Positions 19,738-30,935 are shown, numbered from the stretch's first letter. The stretch is DNA of 64,000 nucleotides from Schlesneria sp. DSM 10557 (GCF_041860085.1 NZ_CP124747.1:6533001-6597000); one strand, 5' to 3'. Translations and numbers: made by a program. Notes: generated by a model not told the origin, from the sequence alone.

Positions 19738-19750
19738 GAGTTCATCGTGA

Positions 19751-22700
19751 CTAGTTGCGTGGGATTCCCAGCAGCTCTTCTTCTTCTTCCTGGATGATGA
19801 TTCGTGGAGTCACCATCAGCATCAGACTTTCGGTTTCGCGGCCCACACCACTGTTCTTGAACAGACGGTTCACATAGGGAATTTTGTTCAAGATTGGAAC
19901 ACCGGCCATTTTGCGGCCTTCCTTCAGTCGTTTGACGCCACCCAACAGGACGCTTCCGCCGTCCGGTACGCTGACCGTTGTCTGCACCGTGATGGTTTCG
20001 ATGACGGGCTGTTGAACTGTGATCGCTCCGGCACCACCACCCTGCTGGCCCTGTTGTCCTTGCTGACCTTGCTGGCCTCCTTGCTGACCCTGTTGGCCAC
20101 CGCCGAAACCACCCTGGCCACCACCACCGAATCCACCCTGCTGGGTGAACAGTGTCTGCATGATCTGCATGCTTCCCAATCCACCACCGATACCGAACTG
20201 GCCACCGCCGAATCCGCCTTGACCACCTTGCTGGCCGCCGCCGCCGAAACCACCCTGGCCACCCTGCTGACCACCCTGACCCTGTTGGCCACCGCCACCG
20301 CCACCACCGACAGCGGTGAAGGTGAAGACGTCAGTGATACTGCGGAAGATCGGGAGCAGAGTCAGTCGGACGAATCGTCGGTCGGCCGAGACCACTGGCG
20401 TTGCTGTCAGGGTGATCCCTTCAGGAACGTTGGTGATGATTGGAGTGTAACCGACTGCGGCAAAACCGACGGTTGGAACCAGACTGGTCACGAACGGGCG
20501 AGTCCGGTTGTCACTGACAGTTGCGGGAATCCCGTTAAAGGTCGTCACTTTCGGAGCAAACAACAGGTTCGATCGTTCATCACCTTGAGCAGCCGAGATG
20601 AAGAAGAACGCTTCCAGGTCACTCAGAATCGCGATACCCGTCTGCACACCCGCGGTTGGGTTGTATCCACCGAACGAGGGGATCCCCACGTCGAACGAAC
20701 CCTGCTGGAACGGAATGGTCAAGTCGTTGGTGAACTGTGTCGGCGACTGGAGACCGACGATCGTGTTACTCGCTGGGTTGTTGATCAAGCTACGCATTGG
20801 GCTTGGATCGAACAATCCTTGGGAGACCACTCCACCCTGTTGTCCTTGTTGTCCCTGCTGACCCTGTTGCCCCTGCAATCCACCCTGGCCCTGCTGACCT
20901 CCTTGCTGACCACCTTGACCCTGCTGTCCACCCTGGCCTTGAATTCCGAACAGGTTCTGGCCTGCCTGCGGAGTCATAATGCTACCGAAGGGCAGGATTG
21001 GCAGCAGCGAGTTGTCGGTCTTGGCATAACCCACGGTTGGTTTGATGTTGAAGTCGAAGTCGACCCCGATTCGTTCGAAGAATCGATCGGACACGGTGAC
21101 GAAGCGGACTTCAATCGTCACTTGCAGGTCTTGCAGGCGACGCAACTGGCTGAGCAAGTCAGCAATTTCTTCATGGACCTTCTGAGTCTGTCGGATGACG
21201 AGGCTCAACGTGGTTTCGAATGGTTGGACGCGTGCCTGACCACCGGACTGCTCCCAGGTATCTGGCGAGATCGTCGAGGTAATCAGATTGGTCAGTTCGG
21301 TGAAGTCCGTGTTACGTCGCGATGCGTTCAGACGTGAATCGGCTTCGTTGGGGATGTTGAATCCACCCAGTCCGCCGCCGTTAGGTCCGACCTGTGCGAA
21401 TGCCTGGCCAGTCATCCCTGGAGTCAGATAAGCCTGGCTGCCGAATCCCTGACCGGGACCTGGCACACCACCAATACGGGGTGCTGCTCCTGACGAATCC
21501 GTGCCGAAGCTGGGGATTGCGACCACGAGGTCCGCCACGTTGTATGTGGCGTTGATCAGTTCACCCCGTTGACGAACGTGGTTGGTGATCTTCAAAACTT
21601 CGTTGTCGACCATGTAGCCCAACTGATATCGCTGGAGAATCAGGTTAAGAGCACTCTTGACCGTGATCCCTTCGACATCGATCGACACCGCGGTGTTTGA
21701 GCTGACTCCTTCTTCTTCAAGGCCGGCTTCGTCAAACACGATGTTGATGTCAGCCACAGCCTTGATCTTGCGAATGACTTCGACAAGCGGAGTGTTTTCT
21801 TCGTGCAGCGAGATTCGCTTCTGAAGGCTCTTCTCGATGTGAATTTCTTCTTCGGACTTGATGCGGTTATCCGTGCCGAACTTTCGCTTCTTGGCGTTGT
21901 CCCAGATTTTCTTGTCGAAGGACATTGGGTTGTCGTCGGACAGGCTGTGAATCAGCCCTCGTTCGACGTCGTTGTTCGTCAGCAACCGGGTATCCGCTTT
22001 GTCGCTCTTGATGTCTTCGTTGATCTTGTTCTGCATCGCGAGCTGACCCTTGATGACCATCGTGACGACAGCCGGATCTTTCGGGTTCAGTTCTTTGGCT
22101 TTCTTGGCAACGACAACGGCTTCTGCAAACCGCTGCTGCTTGTAGAGCTCGTTATACTCTTCAACGAGTTGAACCAGCTCCTGATCGATACGGACAGCGT
22201 TGCTGATTTCCTTTTCGATCTGTTCCTTCACTCGCTTGTTCTCGGCACGCAGTTCGATATTCGGTGCCTGCTGTTCGATCTCGGTGCGAAGGCTGGATCG
22301 AGTCCGGTTGAGTTGCTTCAGCAAAGGTGCTGCCGCTTCGGTCGACAGTTCTGCACTTTCCACTTTGGCCAGGGTCTGATCGACCAGTTCCAGAGCCTTC
22401 TCTGGCTCGCTGGACTTCAGGCGTTCAGCCTTGAAGACCGTGTTCAGGACTTCTGCCCGGACGCGTTCGAACTTGACGAGTTGCTCTTGCTGAGCAGCGT
22501 CCATCGGCGTGGACTCTGCGAACGATTCCGATTCATCGCTGGCGGCCTGGATCTCGCTCTGGTTGCCGCGTGGAGCAAGGTCGCGGAGATAGTCGTTCAT
22601 CCGTTGCGTGCGGATGGGATCAAGACGTTCGCCCGAGTCATAGGCGGCTTTGAAAGCCTGGTAAGCCAGGTTCCGCTTGCCTTTCTTCAATTCTGCCATG

Positions 22701-24391
22701 CCGCGGTTGTACATTTCGCTGGCGGAGAGACCGGTGGTCTTCACTTCAGCAACTTCTTCTTCCTCGGCGAATTCAGTGTTGCTGGCACTCACCAACTGGC
22801 CACGCTTACCGGTTTGAGCGAAGGGGTTGTCGTCATCGGCTGCCGCTTCGACCGCGTTGGCGGTGGTGACACCACGAGCGGACTTGCCACCTTTGGCGTT
22901 CATCGCCTTGTTGAGGTCAGCGAGCAACAGTTCAGGACTGTCTGCATTGACTGGAAGAGCGACCTGAAGCGACTGAACTTCGACGGCCTTCTTGTGTGCT
23001 TCTTCGAAGCGTCCTTCTTTCATCAGCTTGCGAGCATCTCGCAACAGCTTGACGGCGTGTGACTGCTTTGCGAGGTCTTCTTCCTTGGCACCTTCACCCG
23101 CTTGAGCGGTCTCTTCAGCGTCCATGGCAGAGAATTTGTCGCGACCCTTACGGGAGATGTTCTCGGCGGCACGACGAGCCGCAATATCGTTCATCACGAT
23201 ATCTGGCATGTCATCGAACAGCTTGTAGACAACGTTCAGCTTTTCAGCTTGCTCGGCCTTGGCCTGAGCCGCGTCCAGGTTTCCTGCCTGCAGTTCTTTA
23301 CGAGCTTCTTCGATCAGCTTCATGGCCTGCTGCTTCTTGGCAGCCGACGGACCATCGGTTGCACCGGCAACTTCATCGTCACTGCTGGCCGCTGCCGATT
23401 TTGCTCCGGCGTTGCGGGTCATGGTGACGGTGTTCATGCGGCGATCGAGTTCGGCAAGCAACACTGCGGGACGATCTTCGGTGATATCGAACGAGACATT
23501 CAGATCATTCGCTTCAATGGCCTTTCGGCGAGCAGCTTCCAGGCGACCGGCTTTCAGTTCGGCACGAGCCTGAGCGACCAGCTTGGCCGCGCGATCCTTG
23601 AGAGAGTCGGAGTGACCGGCGTTCTGAACTTTAGAGGAAGCCCCGCCGAAGTCATCGCTGTCACCTTCGGAAGAGAGCTGCATGATGTCCGAGGGAACGG
23701 CATTACGGGCAGCAGTGCGAACTGCACCACCGACTTCGTTCGAAGCCCAGTCAGCAGCGGCATCAGCCATTCCGCCCGCTTTCGCGGCAACGTCTTTCTT
23801 GGTTGAACCAAGTTTGGCCAGGAAATCGCTTGGGGATACCTGATCTTTGCCGAACTTCAGCTTGGCTGATTTAGCGAGTTTGTTCGCGAGTGTTGCCAGC
23901 TTGGTTGCTTCGGCGACTTCACCCAGCTTATGTGCGGCTTTCGCCTGAATCATAAGTTGTTCAACGCGGTCCCGTGCTTCGTTGTCGGCTTCGTTCGAGG
24001 CTTGGGCCGGATCGGAATCCCATGGGTCGGACTGCCCTCGGATGACCGCTCCGTTTTCGTTCTGACCGGAGGGGTTTGTCCGGTCGGCAACGCCCTGCAC
24101 TTTGAGACGTGCCCGGTTCAGACAGTCTTCCGTCTGGCGTCGTTCGTTGGCCGACAGACCAGTCGTCGACTGTGAAGCTTCTTCCAGATGTGGAAGGGCT
24201 TCCAGGTAGCGACCGCGAAGATACAGTTCCCTGCCACGCTTGTAGTGAGCTCGCGGCGTCAGCTTCGACTGAGCTGCTCCGCGATCCTCGCCACCTTTCA
24301 ATTTGGTGGTCTCAACGTGCTGAAGGTTGGTCAATCGCATGGCAGCGATGACCAACATAGTGCATCCGATCAGTCCGATGATCCTACCCAA
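19751..24391 (-). CDS. giant secretin-domain protein (type II/IV secretion, GspD/PilQ-like) with repeat-rich N-terminal region
   Basis: 1546 residues from TTG 24391. That codon has a perfect AGGAGG eight bases upstream; the ATG at 24418 has none, and its first codons (DPEEE) are the Shine-Dalgarno itself. Order: hydrophobic N-terminal segment ([15 protein letters not shown]); four ~55-residue helical repeats of type A-x-K-L-x-x-x-A-R-K-x-L-x-x-G-x-x-x-x-A within ~160-500; a TPR-like stretch; coiled coil to ~830; an STN/N0-like domain near 855-940; and a secretin domain from ~1245 ending [13 protein letters not shown] and MLMVTPRII. Two glycine/glutamine-rich tracts interrupt it (~1150-1185 and ~1360-1450). 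It would form an outer-membrane pore; the cargo is unknown. Isolated gene with its own terminator. Confidence 0.88.
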   Translation of the reverse strand: MGRIIGLIGCTMLVIAAMRLTNLQHVETTKLKGGEDRGAAQSKLTPRAHYKRGRELYLRGRYLEALPHLEEASQSTTGLSANERRQTEDCLNRARLKVQGVADRTNPSGQNENGAVIRGQSDPWDSDPAQASNEADNEARDRVEQLMIQAKAAHKLGEVAEATKLATLANKLAKSAKLKFGKDQVSPSDFLAKLGSTKKDVAAKAGGMADAAADWASNEVGGAVRTAARNAVPSDIMQLSSEGDSDDFGGASSKVQNAGHSDSLKDRAAKLVAQARAELKAGRLEAARRKAIEANDLNVSFDITEDRPAVLLAELDRRMNTVTMTRNAGAKSAAASSDDEVAGATDGPSAAKKQQAMKLIEEARKELQAGNLDAAQAKAEQAEKLNVVYKLFDDMPDIVMNDIAARRAAENISRKGRDKFSAMDAEETAQAGEGAKEEDLAKQSHAVKLLRDARKLMKEGRFEEAHKKAVEVQSLQVALPVNADSPELLLADLNKAMNAKGGKSARGVTTANAVEAAADDDNPFAQTGKRGQLVSASNTEFAEEEEVAEVKTTGLSASEMYNRGMAELKKGKRNLAYQAFKAAYDSGERLDPIRTQRMNDYLRDLAPRGNQSEIQAASDESESFAESTPMDAAQQEQLVKFERVRAEVLNTVFKAERLKSSEPEKALELVDQTLAKVESAELSTEAAAPLLKQLNRTRSSLRTEIEQQAPNIELRAENKRVKEQIEKEISNAVRIDQELVQLVEEYNELYKQQRFAEAVVVAKKAKELNPKDPAVVTMVIKGQLAMQNKINEDIKSDKADTRLLTNNDVERGLIHSLSDDNPMSFDKKIWDNAKKRKFGTDNRIKSEEEIHIEKSLQKRISLHEENTPLVEVIRKIKAVADINIVFDEAGLEEEGVSSNTAVSIDVEGITVKSALNLILQRYQLGYMVDNEVLKITNHVRQRGELINATYNVADLVVAIPSFGTDSSGAAPRIGGVPGPGQGFGSQAYLTPGMTGQAFAQVGPNGGGLGGFNIPNEADSRLNASRRNTDFTELTNLITSTISPDTWEQSGGQARVQPFETTLSLVIRQTQKVHEEIADLLSQLRRLQDLQVTIEVRFVTVSDRFFERIGVDFDFNIKPTVGYAKTDNSLLPILPFGSIMTPQAGQNLFGIQGQGGQQGQGGQQGGQQGQGGLQGQQGQQGQQGQQGGVVSQGLFDPSPMRSLINNPASNTIVGLQSPTQFTNDLTIPFQQGSFDVGIPSFGGYNPTAGVQTGIAILSDLEAFFFISAAQGDERSNLLFAPKVTTFNGIPATVSDNRTRPFVTSLVPTVGFAAVGYTPIITNVPEGITLTATPVVSADRRFVRLTLLPIFRSITDVFTFTAVGGGGGGGQQGQGGQQGGQGGFGGGGQQGGQGGFGGGQFGIGGGLGSMQIMQTLFTQQGGFGGGGQGGFGGGQQGQQGGQQGQQGQQGQQGGGAGAITVQQPVIETITVQTTVSVPDGGSVLLGGVKRLKEGRKMAGVPILNKIPYVNRLFKNSGVGRETESLMLMVTPRIIIQEEEEELLGIPRN

Positions 24392-24418
24392 GATAACTTC
24401 CTCCTCCGGGTCTGGCAT

Positions 24419-24994
24419 TGACGAAGCGCGTCAAACTTTTACCGACAACTGGTTGAGCCGCGGGCGAAAAGCGACCCGGCCGTTTCACTTGACAAAAATG
24501 GATTGGCGGACGCCGATCGACACGATGCGACGTCACGATTGAAGGACCGAAAATTCGAGGTCCAGGAATTGGACCCTTTGAAAGGCGGCGATTAATAGTC
24601 CATCTTGGCGAAATGGGTCAATACGATTCCGTTGTGCACTGCCGTAGATTCAATCCGATTTCTCTGCTATTCATTCGATACCGGCAGAGTTCGCCGGGGG
24701 ATTATGACGACCTATTAACGTGTGCCGTCGCGTTGAATCGTTGACTGTCATTTCCCCTTTTGCGCCAAGAGGAGTTTTCAACGAATTTCAGGGAGGGGAA
24801 ATCTCCCTGCCTATGGTTCTGATGTCCGTTCAAGTCCGTCTACAAGCCACTGCCGGCACTGGTCGGTATCGGGCTATTCGTTCGCATGGCAGGCTGCTCC
24901 GCCTCTCATCCACATGAGCCCCAGTCCCGTTGCTGCAGACAACACTGCAACAGCGAAGTGATTTCGAGTTCGTTGACCGAGTTCTTAAATCGTG
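24419..24994. other. intergenic region between secretin and helicase genes
   Basis: About 575 bases. It is upstream of the secretin gene and downstream of the helicase gene. A small hairpin GGTCCA-GGAAT-TGGACC lies at 24559-24575. No open frame here has family support, and no strong terminator for the helicase gene was seen. Confidence 0.4.
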
Positions 24995-27900
24995 TCATTC
25001 GACAGGGATTGATTCGGGATCCTCATCGGTCTCGGCGAGATCATCTGCTTCCGCCAGGATCTTGTTTAACTCACCCACGGGGTCGCGGAAGAACTCCGGC
25101 GTCCAGCAGCGCCGAAACTGCCACCCCTGCCCTTCCAGAATCTGGGTACGGAACAATTCCCACTCCACGGGATCGTCCGCCTGTGTAAAACGTGTCACAT
25201 CGAAAATGATCCCGAGTGTTCGGTCTTCGCGGCGTGAAGGATGATGGAATGCGACATCGATACAGAATCCGTCATTCCCGCGATACAGGTCGCTACCGAT
25301 CCCGTTTCGCCTGGCGGCCAGGCCGGCAAACGCGCGTGCAAACCGTGACGGCGTCTGTGTAGGGCTTTCGACAATGATCCCCGTTGGCGAGTCATTGTCT
25401 GAGGGCGATTCGCGCCAGCGGTTGTAGTCTTCACTCAGACGCTCTGCAAAGGCCAGATACGCGAACAATAACCATCCCCCGCCCGGTTGCTGACCAGCGG
25501 GAACGGGGGGCAAACTGCGATAAAGCTCCACGGGAATCGACGTGACAAGATGGACTTCTTCTCGGGCTCGCGTAATCAGCACGTTCAAACGCCGGCCTCC
25601 TCCTGCCTGGCCTAATGGACCAAAGCGGCGGTAGAAGCGGCCTTGAGAATCGACGCCGTACGTGGTGCTGATAATCATGTGGTCACGTTCGTCACCTTGT
25701 ACGTTCTCGAGGTTCTTGACGAACAGCCCTTCAAACGTCCCCTGCCCCGAACGACTGCGGGCTGCGGCAAGACGACGAGCAAAGTCCTCGTCTTTCACCG
25801 CGAGTTCATCCAATCGTTCCAGAATCAGGTCTCGTTGCGTCAGGTTGAAGCATGCGATCCCGATTGAGGGAGGTTCAGACCGCCGCAACAAGTCCTCTAC
25901 AATCTGACAAACTCGATCTGCCTCGGCCGAGTTAGCTCGGTTCTCAAAAACTCCATTCACCTGGTAGAGCGTGATAGGAGCGAACCGGACTCTGTTTCGA
26001 GGATGCCCCGGAATGACCTGGAGTCGTGAACTGTAGAACTGGTCATTGCTGAACTGCACCAGATCCGCATTGCGCGAACGGTAATGCACGTCGAGATAGC
26101 ACTCCTGCAGATTGAGAGAGAGTGCTGCGGAGAGCAGGTCCTCAACTTCACTTTGATGCGATTCGAAGAGTTCCTGTTCGGTCTCGCCGAGGCTTTGATC
26201 ACTGGAGGTCACGGTCGATTCGAAGAAGCGGGAGGGAGGCAACTGTTTAGGATCGCCTGCAATCACGACGCGTCGGGCACGTGTTAAGACAGGGAGTGCT
26301 TCTTCCAGACGACACTGGGAGGCCTCATCGAAGATCACCACATCGAACAGTGGTTCTCGAGGAAAGATCTGCGCGACCGTTTCGGGACTCACCATCCATA
26401 CCGGACAGAGATCAAACAGCGGGTCTCCACCGGGAAGCTGTTGTCCGGTGGTAATGACTTGGCGCAGTCGCATGGCTCGTTCACCACGAGTGGTGAGGCG
26501 TCGACGCAGGTCCGCCCCCGCACTATTCAGCCGTGTGCCGGTCATCGCGAGCAATTTCTGACGCTGCCGCTGAGTCCAATAGTCAAGGATGACGTCCCGT
26601 ACGATCGCCTGCTTCTTCTGCTGCAGGGCAATCACGTCGGTGCTGAGTTTGTCGAAGCCTGGCCCGTCCATCTGCAGGAGCGCAGGGTTGGCCGCAAGCC
26701 ACGCGGAAATCTCGGCTGCGAGCACCTTTTGCCGAATCGACGACATGATCCTTTCGAACGGTCCCGTGCGCTCAATAACCTCTTCTGTTATCCGTTTTAG
26801 CCCTGCAGGCAGTTGCTGAAGTGACTCGAGAATTCGCAGCACATCTGCCAACTGATCAACCGACGACTCCAGTTGTCGCAGTTCGTCGACGACCGAATCG
26901 GGACCACATACTCTTTCAAAGAAGCCATTCAGCCAGTCAGTGGAGAACAGCCTTGATGCGACAAGCTCATCCCGCAGTTCTTCGAGCGAATCTGCCACTT
27001 CGGATGATGTGACCAGCGACTCAATCCAGTCTTCATCGCCATCGGTCAGCGACTGTCTGACGCCTTGCTTCAGCTCGTCTGACAGCGGTCCATTCTCCAG
27101 TTCCAGCAGTATTTGAAGCAACTGACAGAGCTGATCCCAGTCCTCTGTCAAAGTGTCTGCTTCCACTTTCCGTGGTGGCTTTGCGGGTGAAACCTCATTC
27201 AAACAGGTGGCCACCGTGTTCCGGGCGTTCATTTGCGTCAGAAAGCTGTGGACGCGGGTTGCATTCGGGGGACTGAGGGGCAATCCGAACTCCCGCAAGA
27301 TCGTGCTTGCTCGGGTGCGACTTCGAAATGCGAACCAACCGTACCACCGTGTGCATGTTGTAAGGTAGCGGCCCAGATCGACGGTCCAGTGCAACTGTTG
27401 TGAAATGGGAATTGAAGTCGAGCGAATCAAATTGAGGAACTGGGCATCGAGCAGACCCGAGCGTGTCACTTCGACCTCGGGCTCGATCTGTAGCAGTCGA
27501 TCAAGGGATCGTTGGAGAGTCGACTTGGAACTTTTCGCCCAGCGTCCTCGAAGACCGCCGTCAGTGGAGTCGACGCAGCGACGCATCCGCGCAGCCAGTT
27601 CTCGTCGGAGATGCGCCTGTTCATGAAAGCTAGGGCCGGGCTTGGATTTTATTTTTCCTCCGGAAATTGTCCCGCCATCGTCCCCTGCTTCGCTGCTTGA
27701 TGGGGAGATCCAGCCGAGTGGATCGAGCGACGGGATTCCACCGGTTTTCGCATCGTCAACGGTCAACGCACAATCGAGAATGACTTTAAGATCCTCACGA
27801 ATCTGATCCTGGGGAGTTCGCAGAAACTCCGTCAGTGAAATTCCGGCGGGGCGCCGCCAGGGATGGTTCGAAAAGTCGATACTGCTCGCACGACTGACGA

Positions 27901-29878
27901 GATCACGAATGACCGTTTCCTGCGACTCATACAGGCTTAATGTGACCGCTTCTATAGACGCGACGGAGCCGCGTCTTCGTGGGCGAGTTCGCCCACGCTC
28001 GGATCTTAATGTGTCGGGAGAAGGTCGATTGGCTGAGGGGGCGGATTGGGGTTCAGTTGCTGACGAGTTGAAATTGGCCGTTTCGAGTGTCGGAGCGATC
28101 GCTTCGAGCCAGTCTCCCATGCGTTCGTGGAAGGACGTTGCACGTTCGGGATCCCTGTCCATTGTCAGTCGCCACGCCTCCCACAACTGATCAAGGCCCT
28201 TCTGAACTTGGGCATCGAGCGAATCCAGACGTGCTTGTGCCATTCCGTCACGGCTGTTTTCTGTGAGGGACTCCAGTCGTTTGCGGATGCTGTTAAACAG
28301 AATCCGCTGATCATGCTGGGGATCGTGAATCAACGAGCAGAGAGAGCCCAGTCCCAGGTGCTCCAGTCGGCTGGCGACGACGTCGAGAGCCGTTCGCTTG
28401 TCGCACACCAGAAGGACGCGTTCCCCGCGGACAAGGTGGTCACCGATAATATTAGTGATCGTCTGACTTTTTCCGGTGCCTGGCGGACCGTGAATGATCA
28501 ACTCGGAACAGTCTCGCGCAAGACGCACGGCTTTCGACTGGAACGGATCCGCTGCGGAAATCAGCCGATTGGCGGCAGCGGGAACTGCGGTCCGGGAGCG
28601 CCGTAATAAGTCCCGTGAAACATCGTCATCCAGACTGGTGAGGTCTGGATCGAGTTTCAGAAAGCTTTGCAGGGGACCGGCGAAGGTGCTCTGTTCGACC
28701 ATGGCCTGCATATCGCGTAGCAGTCCCTGCTTATTCATTGGGAACAGGCCGAGTACCGCAGCGAGGACGATCTCGGCGCGAGAATTTTCGTCGTCAGATC
28801 TTGGGGCCTCGCACAGGTTCTCCAGCGAGGCTGCGCTGAGTGGTGATTCGGGAAGTTGCAGCAATCGGGTGACACGGCTGACCAGAGAGTTGAGTTCCTC
28901 CCAGAGTTCCTGCGACGTTGTTGTGCGGCTGGAACCGATCTCCTGTTGCAGGGATGAAGTCTTCACGGAGTCGACTTCCCCTGTTTCCGATGCAGAAGAT
29001 GGGGGGGACGCGAGAAGCTCGTTCTGGGACGTGTTCTCGCCGTTGTCCGCGAGCAGCGACTGTCCGGACTGGCGTTCCAGCCATGCGAAGAGAGCCTCAT
29101 TAGGGACCAGCGCGTCAGCGCCGTCGTTACGTCCTTCGATCGAGATGACGGGTTGAAATCCCGCCCGGACTTCCAGCGAAACGGAGATAAAGGCGATGGG
29201 CGCCAGTAGTCGTTTTCCCCCACTGCTGAACGATTTGACATTGCCCGCTGCGGAGGGGGGGACACTCAGCATAGGGAATCCCACGTGCAGTACATGGACT
29301 CCCGTGTCCTGCTCGTAGGCACGGGCGTCTTCCGCAAGCCCCCTCAGCTTGGTCAGCAGGCTCTGCTGGCTGGACCACTCGTCCTGAGTATTCTGTGCGT
29401 CAGGTGAAACGGGGGAAAGCTGTCCCATTTCTTCCGGACTGGAGTCCTGTTCGAGCTTTCGCTTTGCATCCGACCGGGATCGCGATTTACCCCGTCCTTC
29501 ACTGGACTTGCCCGGTTTGGCAGGAGGCTCGATCTGCGGGCGGAGTTGAATTGAGGGCTTGGAGCTGAACAATTTCCCGAGCGCCTCTGCGGGCGACAGA
29601 TCCTTGAGGCGAGCGAACTGCGTCCAGTCGACTCGTTGCCGGCTGGAATGGGGGCGGCAGTTGAGGTTGGGACCACTCGTCAATCCGGCGAACAGCCGAT
29701 CGAGCATTTTCAGCAGGATTGCATTCTTGACCCCAGCCATGTCGAGGCATCCATTCCAAAAGTTCTCGTTGAAACCGTCGCACTGGTGAGCAGAACGCAG
29801 AACTCCACTGACCAGGGAAGAATTGAACGGTCCACTCACCAAATTCGCAAGTGCGCGTCCTGACTTCTCGATTGCCAT
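24995..29878 (-). CDS. large superfamily 1 (UPF1-like) helicase with C-terminal MTES_1575/Vsr-type nuclease-like domain, candidate defence protein
   Basis: 1627 residues. A DUF4011-like N-terminal region includes VHVLHVGFPMLSV and LLAPIAFISVSLEV (~200-250). Walker A HGPPGTGKSQT is near 460, the Walker B box FDEASQCRLEEALPVL near 1181, motif III AGDPKQLPPS, and the C-terminal helicase motifs VQGDERDHMIIS and RRLNVLITRARE near 1420. The last ~100 residues (CIDVAFHHPS...GIIFDVTRFT...LEGQGWQFRRCWTPEFFRDP) match the layout of the MTES_1575 endonuclease domain, but the usual E-C-D-G is I-F-D-V here, and no DUF3320 domain follows. ATG 29878 is the first usable start and lacks a clear ribosome binding site. 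Related proteins occur in anti-phage islands; the defence role is inferred. Confidence 0.85.
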   Translation of the reverse strand: MAIEKSGRALANLVSGPFNSSLVSGVLRSAHQCDGFNENFWNGCLDMAGVKNAILLKMLDRLFAGLTSGPNLNCRPHSSRQRVDWTQFARLKDLSPAEALGKLFSSKPSIQLRPQIEPPAKPGKSSEGRGKSRSRSDAKRKLEQDSSPEEMGQLSPVSPDAQNTQDEWSSQQSLLTKLRGLAEDARAYEQDTGVHVLHVGFPMLSVPPSAAGNVKSFSSGGKRLLAPIAFISVSLEVRAGFQPVISIEGRNDGADALVPNEALFAWLERQSGQSLLADNGENTSQNELLASPPSSASETGEVDSVKTSSLQQEIGSSRTTTSQELWEELNSLVSRVTRLLQLPESPLSAASLENLCEAPRSDDENSRAEIVLAAVLGLFPMNKQGLLRDMQAMVEQSTFAGPLQSFLKLDPDLTSLDDDVSRDLLRRSRTAVPAAANRLISAADPFQSKAVRLARDCSELIIHGPPGTGKSQTITNIIGDHLVRGERVLLVCDKRTALDVVASRLEHLGLGSLCSLIHDPQHDQRILFNSIRKRLESLTENSRDGMAQARLDSLDAQVQKGLDQLWEAWRLTMDRDPERATSFHERMGDWLEAIAPTLETANFNSSATEPQSAPSANRPSPDTLRSERGRTRPRRRGSVASIEAVTLSLYESQETVIRDLVSRASSIDFSNHPWRRPAGISLTEFLRTPQDQIREDLKVILDCALTVDDAKTGGIPSLDPLGWISPSSSEAGDDGGTISGGKIKSKPGPSFHEQAHLRRELAARMRRCVDSTDGGLRGRWAKSSKSTLQRSLDRLLQIEPEVEVTRSGLLDAQFLNLIRSTSIPISQQLHWTVDLGRYLTTCTRWYGWFAFRSRTRASTILREFGLPLSPPNATRVHSFLTQMNARNTVATCLNEVSPAKPPRKVEADTLTEDWDQLCQLLQILLELENGPLSDELKQGVRQSLTDGDEDWIESLVTSSEVADSLEELRDELVASRLFSTDWLNGFFERVCGPDSVVDELRQLESSVDQLADVLRILESLQQLPAGLKRITEEVIERTGPFERIMSSIRQKVLAAEISAWLAANPALLQMDGPGFDKLSTDVIALQQKKQAIVRDVILDYWTQRQRQKLLAMTGTRLNSAGADLRRRLTTRGERAMRLRQVITTGQQLPGGDPLFDLCPVWMVSPETVAQIFPREPLFDVVIFDEASQCRLEEALPVLTRARRVVIAGDPKQLPPSRFFESTVTSSDQSLGETEQELFESHQSEVEDLLSAALSLNLQECYLDVHYRSRNADLVQFSNDQFYSSRLQVIPGHPRNRVRFAPITLYQVNGVFENRANSAEADRVCQIVEDLLRRSEPPSIGIACFNLTQRDLILERLDELAVKDEDFARRLAAARSRSGQGTFEGLFVKNLENVQGDERDHMIISTTYGVDSQGRFYRRFGPLGQAGGGRRLNVLITRAREEVHLVTSIPVELYRSLPPVPAGQQPGGGWLLFAYLAFAERLSEDYNRWRESPSDNDSPTGIIVESPTQTPSRFARAFAGLAARRNGIGSDLYRGNDGFCIDVAFHHPSRREDRTLGIIFDVTRFTQADDPVEWELFRTQILEGQGWQFRRCWTPEFFRDPVGELNKILAEADDLAETDEDPESIPVE

Positions 29879-30006
29879 CAGTGGCTGAGAACAACCACGC
29901 CCAGTATGAGCCCAGGCCTGAGCACGAATCGATCGCCGACGGCAAGTTCCACTCTCCCCGAGAGGAACGAGGCGAACAGTTCTGAATTGAGGCCCCTCAC
30001 GATCAC

Positions 30007-30232
30007 TTATCTGGTTATCTGGTTATCTGGTTGAGCACCTTGGTTGAGCACCTTGGTTGGGCACCTTGGTTGGGCATCTTGGTTGGAGCATCTTGGATGG
30101 GCATCTTGGATGGGCATCTTGGATGGGCATCTTGGTTGGGCATCTTGGTTGGGCATCTTGGTTGGGCATCTTGGTTGGGCATCTTGGTTGGGCATCTTGG
30201 TTGGGCATCTTGGTTGGGCATCTTGGTTGGGC
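30007..30232. repeat. minisatellite: 15 copies of a 13-bp unit after three copies of an 8-bp unit
   Basis: Three TTATCTGG units (30007-30030) lead into fifteen tandem copies of TTGGGCATCTTGG (30031-30226) plus a partial copy. Variants are ordered along the array: units 1-2 TTGAGCACCTTGG, unit 3 TTGGGCACCTTGG, unit 5 with one inserted A (14 bases), units 6-8 beginning ATGG, and units 9-15 identical. Because 13 is not divisible by three and the unit lacks stops, all three minus-strand frames stay open and spell the same 13-residue repeat (MPNQDAQPRCPTK), so the predicted small proteins are artefacts. It lies ~130 bp upstream of the helicase start. Confidence 0.95.
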
Positions 30233-30935
30233 GTTTCCATGAAGCCCGACATCAAAATGCTCCCTTCAAGATGCGTTCACGCCAACCAGCGGGCCTCGCG
30301 GGAAGGGAAAGTCGGCTGCATTGCAATCTGCTGGCCAGCCTGGCCAGTCCACTGAAAATATCTAAACCGTTTCTGCTCTAGAACATGGGACTGGCCACCG
30401 GCTGGCCAGGAGTTGGCCCGTTGGCCAACCAAATCAGTTGACCCGCGTCCGTTGAACGACTGTGATGACGATGAGTTTATGTTTAAGACAACCCTCAAAT
30501 CTCGATGCTCCACCAGTTCAACCATCCCTCTCAACTCCATCGATCCTTCGATCGATGTTGCCGAAGAATTTCGGAAGCAAGTAGTGTCAGCAACCCCTCA
30601 CAATCCAGCGAGCCCAAACATCCAATCGTTTGGAAAGCGGCCCAAACAGAGGGCACCGTTCACATTTCCTGACCCGTCAAGGCGTGAAGAAACCAATTGA
30701 TCTGTAAAATGGATACGAACGCGAGCGAACAGCGAGAACATCGCGCTGCAACCCTGTTCATTTCGGTCGCCAGTGCCAAGCGCTGCCAGTTGGAACCGTC
30801 ACACTGCCTCAAGAGAAACGCGTCAGAACTCCCCGCAGCGGCTTCGCCACGGACCCGATCCTCACGCCGTCAGTACGGTGGCCATGCCCTGATCGAGTTC
30901 CGAAGCGTATCGGCAGTGTCCCTCTGAACTGTTCA
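30233..30935. other. non-coding stretch with clustered TGGCCA sites
   Basis: About 700 bases with no supported gene. Five TGGCCA palindromes fall within 96 bp (30332, 30341, 30392, 30403, 30422). A GCAGTGTCCC motif at 30914-30923 belongs to the island's recurring short repeat, and the pseudogene copy starts just after it. Confidence 0.5.

Noticed and set aside
20012..21337. 441-residue plus-strand open frame opposite the secretin
   Set aside because: It is antisense to the Gly/Gln-rich tracts; the product is Leu/Thr-repeat low complexity without family pattern, created by the repeated codons on the other strand.
21803..23062. 419-residue plus-strand open frame opposite the secretin helical region
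   Set aside because: Antisense shadow of a strongly coding gene with codon bias that avoids stops on the reverse strand; no domain, no ribosome binding site.
30031..30232. CRISPR array
   Set aside because: Units are directly adjacent with no spacers, are only 13 bp, and no cas genes are present.
30007..30381. Repeat proteins in several frames on both strands of the minisatellite
   Set aside because: A 13-bp stop-free unit keeps every frame open by arithmetic; no start site or composition supports translation.
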